This document shows, one piece after another, positions 59,452 through 64,000 of a DNA stretch of 64,000 bases. The translations under genes and the position numbers were made by a program. How positions within the stretch are numbered: position 1 is the first letter of the stretch; each line of letters starts with the position of its first letter. The stretch lies in the NCBI RefSeq assembly GCF_036169555.1, contig NZ_CP108032.1, positions 4,774,001 through 4,838,000 on the forward strand, in the 5' to 3' direction. The DNA comes from Streptomyces sp. NBC_00306. GTDB taxonomy: Bacteria > Actinomycetota > Actinomycetes > Streptomycetales > Streptomycetaceae. The notes below the pieces were generated by a model that was given only the letters and a program-made list of their open reading frames with translations, did not search any database and was not told the DNA's origin.

Positions 59452-60299
59452 TGGGCCAGAAGGTTAACCCGCATGGGTTCCGGCTCGGCATCACCACGGA
59501 CTTCAAGTCCCGCTGGTACGCCGACAAGCTGTACAAGGACTACGTCAAGGAAGACGTCGCCATTCGTCGCATGATGACGAAGGGCATGGAGCGGGCCGGC
59601 ATCTCGAAGGTTGAGATCGAGCGCACCCGCGACCGCGTCCGCGTTGACATCCACACCGCTCGTCCGGGCATCGTCATCGGCCGCCGCGGCGCCGAGGCGG
59701 ACCGCATCCGCGGCGAGCTGGAGAAGCTGACCGGCAAGCAGGTCCAGCTGAACATCCTCGAGGTCAAGAACCCCGAGGTGGACGCTCAGCTGGTGGCCCA
59801 GGCCGTCGCCGAGCAGCTCTCCTCCCGCGTCTCCTTCCGTCGTGCGATGCGCAAGTCGATGCAGAGCTCGATGAAGGCCGGCGCCAAGGGCATCAAGATC
59901 CAGTGCGGTGGCCGTCTCGGTGGCGCCGAGATGTCCCGCTCGGAGTTCTACCGCGAGGGCCGTGTGCCCCTGCACACGCTCCGCGCGAACGTCGACTACG
60001 GCTTCTTCGAGGCCAAGACGACCTTCGGCCGTATCGGTGTGAAGGTCTGGATCTACAAGGGCGACGTCAAGAACATCGCCGAGGTCCGCGCCGAGAACGC
60101 CGCTGCGCGCGCCGGTAACCGTCCGGCTCGTGGCGGCGCCGACCGCCCGGCCGGCGGCCGCGGTGGCCGTGGTGGCGAGCGTGGTGGCGGTCGCGGCCGC
60201 AAGCCGCAGCAGCAGTCCGCGCCGGCTGCGGAGGCCCCCAAGGCCGACGCTCCCGCCGCCGCTGCCGCTCCGGCTGAGAGCACTGGAACGGAGGCCTGA
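59451..60299 (+). CDS. rpsC: 30S ribosomal protein S3
   Basis: A 282-residue mRNA-entry protein with KH domain (PGIVIGRRGAEADRIRGELEKL). After about residue 215 comes a Gly/Arg-rich tail (GGRGGRGGERGGGRGRKPQQQ) and an Ala/Pro tail, an extension of about 60 residues over the enterobacterial protein. Confidence 0.96.
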   Translation: MGQKVNPHGFRLGITTDFKSRWYADKLYKDYVKEDVAIRRMMTKGMERAGISKVEIERTRDRVRVDIHTARPGIVIGRRGAEADRIRGELEKLTGKQVQLNILEVKNPEVDAQLVAQAVAEQLSSRVSFRRAMRKSMQSSMKAGAKGIKIQCGGRLGGAEMSRSEFYREGRVPLHTLRANVDYGFFEAKTTFGRIGVKVWIYKGDVKNIAEVRAENAAARAGNRPARGGADRPAGGRGGRGGERGGGRGRKPQQQSAPAAEAPKADAPAAAAAPAESTGTEA

Positions 60300-60304
60300 C
60301 CGAA

Positions 60305-60724
60305 ATGCTGATCCCCCGTAGGGTCAAGCACCGCAAGCAGCACCACCCCAAGCGCCGCGGTATGGCCAAGGGTGGTACGACGGTTGCGTTCGGCGAGTAC
60401 GGCATCCAGGCCATGACTCCGGCGTACGTGACCAACCGCCAGATCGAGGCGGCTCGTATCGCGATGACCCGCCACATCAAGCGTGGCGGCAAGGTCTGGA
60501 TCAACATCTACCCGGACCGCCCGCTGACCAAGAAGCCTGCCGAGACCCGCATGGGTTCCGGTAAGGGTTCCCCGGAGTGGTGGGTCGCGAACGTTCATCC
60601 CGGTCGGGTGATGTTCGAGCTGTCCTACCCGAACGAGAAGATTGCGCGTGAGGCGCTTACCCGCGCTGCTCACAAGCTTCCGATGAAGTGCCGGATCGTT
60701 CGGCGCGAGGCAGGTGAGTCGTGA
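60305..60724 (+). CDS. rplP: 50S ribosomal protein L16
   Basis: A 139-residue protein, MLIPRRVKHRKQHHPKRRG, with the conserved GSGKGSPEWWVANVHPGRV loop near the A-site tRNA. The stop overlaps rpmC by one base. Confidence 0.97.
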   Translation: MLIPRRVKHRKQHHPKRRGMAKGGTTVAFGEYGIQAMTPAYVTNRQIEAARIAMTRHIKRGGKVWINIYPDRPLTKKPAETRMGSGKGSPEWWVANVHPGRVMFELSYPNEKIAREALTRAAHKLPMKCRIVRREAGES

Positions 60725-60948
60725 TGTCTACCGGTACCAAGGCGTCCGAGCTGCGCGAACTGGGCAACGAGGAGCTTGTTGCCAAGCTCCGCGAGGCCAA
60801 GGAAGAGCTGTTCAACCTCCGCTTCCAGGCGGCGACCGGTCAGCTCGAGAACCATGGCCGGCTCAAGGCCGTCCGCAAGGACATCGCGCGGATCTACACC
60901 CTCATGCGTGAGCGCGAGCTGGGCATCGAGACGGTGGAGAGCGCCTGA
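60724..60948 (+). CDS. rpmC: 50S ribosomal protein L29
   Basis: A 74-residue two-helix protein at the tunnel exit (LREAKEELFNLRFQAATGQLEN). ATG 60724 is used; GTG 60721 is in frame immediately upstream. Overlaps rpsQ by one base. Confidence 0.96.
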   Translation: MSTGTKASELRELGNEELVAKLREAKEELFNLRFQAATGQLENHGRLKAVRKDIARIYTLMRERELGIETVESA

Positions 60949-61232
60949 TGAGCGAGAGCAACGTGACTGAGAAGACCGAAACGCGCGGATTCCGCAAGAC
61001 CCGTGAGGGTCTCGTCGTCAGCGACAAGATGGACAAGACCGTCGTCGTCGCCGTCGAGGACCGCGTCAAGCACGCGCTGTACGGCAAGGTCATCCGCCGT
61101 ACGAACAAGCTCAAGGCGCACGACGAGCAGAACGCTGCCGGCGTCGGCGACCGCGTCCTCATCATGGAGACGCGTCCGCTGTCGGCGACCAAGCGCTGGC
61201 GCATCGTCGAGATCCTCGAGAAGGCCAAGTAG
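60948..61232 (+). CDS. rpsQ: 30S ribosomal protein S17
   Basis: A 94-residue OB-fold protein: FRKTREGLVVSDKMDKTVVVAVEDRVKH. The last gene before a 124-bp gap. Confidence 0.97.
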   Translation: MSESNVTEKTETRGFRKTREGLVVSDKMDKTVVVAVEDRVKHALYGKVIRRTNKLKAHDEQNAAGVGDRVLIMETRPLSATKRWRIVEILEKAK

Positions 61233-61264
61233 TTCCCGCGAGGGGACCGCTGAGAAACAGAATC

Positions 61265-61327
61265 CCTGAGGGGTTTCCCTCAGGACAGTTCCGCCAGGCT
61301 CGGCAGGGGCACCCAGGTGCCCCTGCC
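61265..61327 (+). terminator. Two tandem hairpins between rpsQ and rplN
   Basis: CCTGAGGG/CCCTCAGG (61265-61284, GTTT loop) and GGCAGGGGCA/TGCCCCTGCC (61302-61327). No T-run follows, so these may be processing or partial termination signals inside the operon. Confidence 0.5.
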
Positions 61328-61356
61328 GGGAACCGGCAGACGATCAGGAGATAGAC

Positions 61357-61725
61357 GTGATCCAGCAGGAGTCGCGGCTGCGTGTCGCCGACAACACTGG
61401 TGCCAAGGAGATCCTTTGCATCCGTGTTCTCGGTGGTTCCGGCCGCCGCTACGCGGGCATCGGTGACGTCATCGTCGCCACCGTCAAGGACGCGATCCCC
61501 GGTGGCAACGTGAAGAAGGGTGACGTCGTCAAGGCGGTCATCGTTCGCACCGTGAAGGAGCGCCGCCGCCAGGACGGCTCGTACATCCGCTTCGACGAGA
61601 ACGCCGCTGTCATTCTCAAGAACGACGGCGACCCTCGCGGCACCCGTATCTTCGGCCCCGTGGGCCGTGAGCTGCGCGAGAAGAAGTTCATGAAGATCAT
61701 CTCGCTCGCGCCGGAGGTGCTGTAA
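61357..61725 (+). CDS. rplN: 50S ribosomal protein L14
   Basis: A 122-residue protein: IQQESRLRVADNTGAKEILCIRVLGG. GTG 61357 with ATCAGGAGATAGAC upstream. Start of the spc part of the operon. Confidence 0.97.
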   Translation: MIQQESRLRVADNTGAKEILCIRVLGGSGRRYAGIGDVIVATVKDAIPGGNVKKGDVVKAVIVRTVKERRRQDGSYIRFDENAAVILKNDGDPRGTRIFGPVGRELREKKFMKIISLAPEVL

Positions 61726-61727
61726 GC

Positions 61728-62051
61728 ATGAAGATCAAGAAGGGCGACCTGGTTCAGGTCATCACCGGCAAGGACAAGGGCAAGCAGGGCAAGGTCATCG
61801 CGGCCTTCCCCCGCGAGGACCGCGTCCTGGTCGAGGGTGTCAACCGGGTCAAGAAGCACACCAAGGCCGGTCAGACCGCTCGCGGTTCGCAGACCGGTGG
61901 CATCGTCACGACCGAGGCCCCTGTTCACGTGAGCAACGTTCAGCTCGTCGTGGAGAAGGACGGCAACAAGGTCGTCACGCGCGTCGGTTACCGCTTCGAC
62001 GACGAGGGCAACAAGATCCGCGTTGCCAAGCGGACGGGTGAGGACATCTGA
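61728..62051 (+). CDS. rplX: 50S ribosomal protein L24
   Basis: A 107-residue KOW protein (KIKKGDLVQVITGKDKGKQGKVI) initiating 50S assembly. The stop overlaps rplE. Confidence 0.97.
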   Translation: MKIKKGDLVQVITGKDKGKQGKVIAAFPREDRVLVEGVNRVKKHTKAGQTARGSQTGGIVTTEAPVHVSNVQLVVEKDGNKVVTRVGYRFDDEGNKIRVAKRTGEDI

Positions 62052-62608
62052 TGGCTACCACCACCACTCCGCGTCTCAAGACGAAGTACCGCGAGGAGAT
62101 CACCGGCAAGCTGCGTGAGGAGTTCTCCTACGAGAACGTCATGCAGGTTCCCGGCCTCGTCAAGATCGTGGTCAACATGGGTGTGGGCGACGCCGCCCGC
62201 GACTCCAAGCTGATCGACGGTGCCATCAAGGACCTCACCACGATCACCGGCCAGAAGCCGGCCGTCACCAAGGCCCGTAAGTCCATCGCGCAGTTCAAGC
62301 TGCGTGAGGGCCAGCCGATCGGTGCCCACGTCACGCTTCGTGGCGACCGCATGTGGGAGTTCCTGGACCGCACCCTGTCGCTCGCGCTTCCGCGCATCCG
62401 CGACTTCCGTGGTCTGTCTCCCAAGCAGTTCGACGGCCGTGGCAACTACACCTTCGGTCTCACGGAGCAGGTCATGTTCCACGAGATCGACCAGGACAAG
62501 ATCGACCGCGTCCGGGGTATGGACATCACCGTGGTCACCACGGCGACCAACGACGATGAGGGCCGCGCCCTCCTTCGTCACCTCGGCTTCCCGTTCAAGG
62601 AGGCGTGA
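62051..62608 (+). CDS. rplE: 50S ribosomal protein L5
   Basis: A 185-residue 5S rRNA-binding protein (VPGLVKIVVNMGVGDAARDSK; TGQKPAVTKARKSIAQFKLREG). Confidence 0.97.
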   Translation: MATTTTPRLKTKYREEITGKLREEFSYENVMQVPGLVKIVVNMGVGDAARDSKLIDGAIKDLTTITGQKPAVTKARKSIAQFKLREGQPIGAHVTLRGDRMWEFLDRTLSLALPRIRDFRGLSPKQFDGRGNYTFGLTEQVMFHEIDQDKIDRVRGMDITVVTTATNDDEGRALLRHLGFPFKEA

Positions 62609-62611
62609 GCC

Positions 62612-62797
62612 GTGGCGAAGAAGGCTCTCATTGCCAAGGCCGCCCGCAAGCCCAAGTTCGGCGTGCGTGGCTACACGCGCTGCCAGCGTTGCGGTCGTCC
62701 CCACTCCGTCTACCGCAAGTTCGGCCTGTGCCGCGTGTGCCTTCGTGAGATGGCTCACCGTGGCGAGCTGCCGGGCGTGACCAAGAGCTCCTGGTAA
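62612..62797 (+). CDS. rpsZ: 30S ribosomal protein S14, type Z
   Basis: A 61-residue zinc-binding form with CQRCGRPH and CRVCLREMAHRGELPGV-type motifs, four Cys. GTG 62612 lies three bases after the rplE stop. Confidence 0.95.
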   Translation: MAKKALIAKAARKPKFGVRGYTRCQRCGRPHSVYRKFGLCRVCLREMAHRGELPGVTKSSW

Positions 62798-63006
62798 TTC
62801 CCTTCTTGGGAATTTCCGGAGACTCTCGGTAAGCATCTGGTCGGCGGGAGCCCTCCCTCACATGCCGTAGGCTTGTGGGGTTGGGCGTCCGCCGCCCGTA
62901 CGACTTACTACGCCGTAGGTCCCCGCACCGCACCCGTCCCGCCACTGAGTGGGGAGAGGGATGGCGCATACAGGAAACCCCGGCGAGAGAGGCCGAAGGC
63001 CAATTC
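62796..63006 (+). promoter_or_regulatory. rpsZ-rpsH gap: hairpin and weak promoter candidate
   Basis: AATTCCC/GGGAATT (62796-62814) forms a hairpin overlapping the rpsZ stop. TTGGGC (62881-62886), 18 bp, TTACTA (62905-62910) is a weak promoter candidate for an internal start before rpsH. No gene is seen in the gap. Confidence 0.3.
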
Positions 63007-63405
63007 ATGACCATGACTGATCCGATCGCAGACATGCTCACGCGTCTGCGTAACGCAAACTCGGCGTACCACGACTCCGTCGTGATGCCGCACAGCAAGA
63101 TCAAGTCGCACATCGCGGAGATCCTCCAGCAGGAGGGCTTCATCACCGGCTGGAAGGTCGAGGACGCCGAGGTCGGCAAGAACCTCGTCCTCGAGCTGAA
63201 GTTCGGCCCGAACCGCGAGCGCTCGATCGCCGGCATCAAGCGGATTTCGAAGCCGGGTCTGCGCGTGTACGCGAAGTCCACCAATCTGCCGAAGGTTCTC
63301 GGCGGCCTGGGCGTGGCGATCATCTCCACGTCCCACGGTCTCCTGACCGGCCAGCAGGCTCAGAAGAAGGGCGTGGGTGGGGAAGTCCTCGCCTACGTCT
63401 GGTAG
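63007..63405 (+). CDS. rpsH: 30S ribosomal protein S8
   Basis: A 132-residue platform protein (DPIADMLTRLRNANSAYHD; STSHGLLTGQQA). ATG 63007 is chosen over upstream in-frame codons that translate the leader. In other bacteria S8 represses the spc operon. Confidence 0.96.
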   Translation: MTMTDPIADMLTRLRNANSAYHDSVVMPHSKIKSHIAEILQQEGFITGWKVEDAEVGKNLVLELKFGPNRERSIAGIKRISKPGLRVYAKSTNLPKVLGGLGVAIISTSHGLLTGQQAQKKGVGGEVLAYVW

Positions 63406-63426
63406 TCGGGAACGGAGGAAAAGCTC

Positions 63427-63966
63427 ATGTCGCGTATCGGCAAGCTCCCCATCCAGGTTCCCGCCGGTGTGGACGTCACCATCGATGGCCGCACGGTCGC
63501 GGTGAAGGGCCCCAAGGGGTCCCTCGCGCACACCGTCGCCGCGCCGATCGAGATTGTTAAGGGCGAGGACGGCGTTCTCAACGTCACCCGCCCCAACGAC
63601 GAGCGTCAGAACAAGGCCCTCCACGGCCTGTCCCGCACGCTGGTGGCGAACATGATCACCGGTGTGACCCAGGGATACACGAAGGCGCTCGAGATCAGCG
63701 GTGTCGGTTACCGCGTCGCCGCGAAGGGCTCCAACCTGGAGTTCCAGCTCGGTTACAGCCACTCGATCCTGGTGGAGGCGCCCGAGGGCATCTCCTTCAA
63801 GGTCGAGTCGCCGACCAAGTTCTCGGTCGAGGGCATCGACAAGCAGAAGGTCGGCGAGGTCGCCGCTAACATCCGCAAGCTGCGCAAGCCCGACCCGTAC
63901 AAGGCCAAGGGCGTCAAGTACGCGGGCGAGGTCATCCGCCGCAAGGTCGGAAAGGCGGGTAAGTAA
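63427..63966 (+). CDS. rplF: 50S ribosomal protein L6
   Basis: A 179-residue protein (MSRIGKLPIQVPAGVDVTI; C-terminal RKPDPYKAKGVKYAGEVIRRK). AACGGAGGAAAAGCTC precedes ATG 63427. Confidence 0.97.
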   Translation: MSRIGKLPIQVPAGVDVTIDGRTVAVKGPKGSLAHTVAAPIEIVKGEDGVLNVTRPNDERQNKALHGLSRTLVANMITGVTQGYTKALEISGVGYRVAAKGSNLEFQLGYSHSILVEAPEGISFKVESPTKFSVEGIDKQKVGEVAANIRKLRKPDPYKAKGVKYAGEVIRRKVGKAGK

Positions 63967-63969
63967 GCC

Positions 63970-64000
63970 ATGGCATACGGTGTAAAGATCGCCAAGGGTG
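63970..64000 (+). CDS. rplR: 50S ribosomal protein L18, first codons only
   Basis: ATG 63970 opens MAYGVKIAKG, the Streptomyces L18 start, and runs off the right edge. Position after rplF agrees with the spc operon order. Confidence 0.85.
   Translation, partial: MAYGVKIAKG

Overview
The window is high-GC actinobacterial chromosome, almost certainly Streptomyces or a very close relative. The evidence is the strong GC third-position bias, frequent GTG and TTG starts, tRNAs without encoded CCA, C+ L33 and type Z S14, and gene order. That order (partial nuo cluster, htpX, yajQ, tRNA-Tyr; then tRNA-Thr, tRNA-Met, rpmG, hadA-hadB; then tRNA-Trp, secE, nusG, rplK, rplA, rplJ, rplL, rpoB, rpoC, rpsL, rpsG, fusA, tuf and the S10/spc operon) is the classical core region of Streptomyces chromosomes. 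It also resembles the mycobacterial rpmG-had-secE-nusG region.

Layout. 1-2538: two leftward sensor kinases, the first cut by the window edge, separated by 1.2 kb of non-coding DNA. That DNA has a strongly G-skewed part and a block of hairpin-forming repeats. 2718-12882: a ten-gene, translationally coupled nuo operon (A,B,C,H,I,J,K,L,M,N) that lacks nuoD-G. Its NuoC carries a long repetitive disordered tail. 13029-22540: accessory housekeeping genes: htpX, yccF, an APC permease, a GlsB/YeaQ protein, overlapping ogt-alkB repair genes, yajQ, tRNA-Tyr, SRPBCC, GNAT, a GyrI-like protein, an SDR-like protein and an amidohydrolase with eroded catalytic motifs. 22814-30408: tRNA-Thr, tRNA-Met, rpmG, hadA-hadB, a TetR/MFS efflux pair with matching operators, murB, an adenosine deaminase family gene, an aspC-type aminotransferase and tRNA-Trp.

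30516-48272 is the transcription/translation core: secE-nusG, rplK-rplA, a LppX/LprG-like lipoprotein, an L10 leader with rplJ-rplL, rpoB-rpoC and the str operon (rpsL, rpsG, fusA, tuf). 55938 to the end is the S10/spc operon from rpsJ to the first codons of rplR. Between tuf and rpsJ lie three leftward genes: a Tat-type PIG-L deacetylase with a C-terminal propeller-like region, and a tightly coupled two-gene RNA-repair module.

The RNA-repair module (50911-55368) is the most striking content. One gene encodes an RNA ligase fused to a polynucleotide kinase. The next, beginning at the base after the first one's stop codon, encodes a five-part protein: MJ1316-type RNA-end recognition, EEP phosphatase/nuclease, 2H phosphoesterase, nucleotidyltransferase and a poly(A)-polymerase-like C-terminal region. 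Together they supply the activities needed to recognise, trim, heal, extend and reseal a cleaved RNA, next to translation genes.

Regulatory signals readable in the sequence include sigma-70-type promoters before rpoB, rpsL, rpsJ, rplJ and two tRNA units, strong terminator hairpins after most operons, an rplJ attenuator, a near-identical 28-nt hairpin element before both rpsL and rpsJ, and mutually exclusive hairpins before tuf. All family calls are from motif reading and recall. No database search was run.
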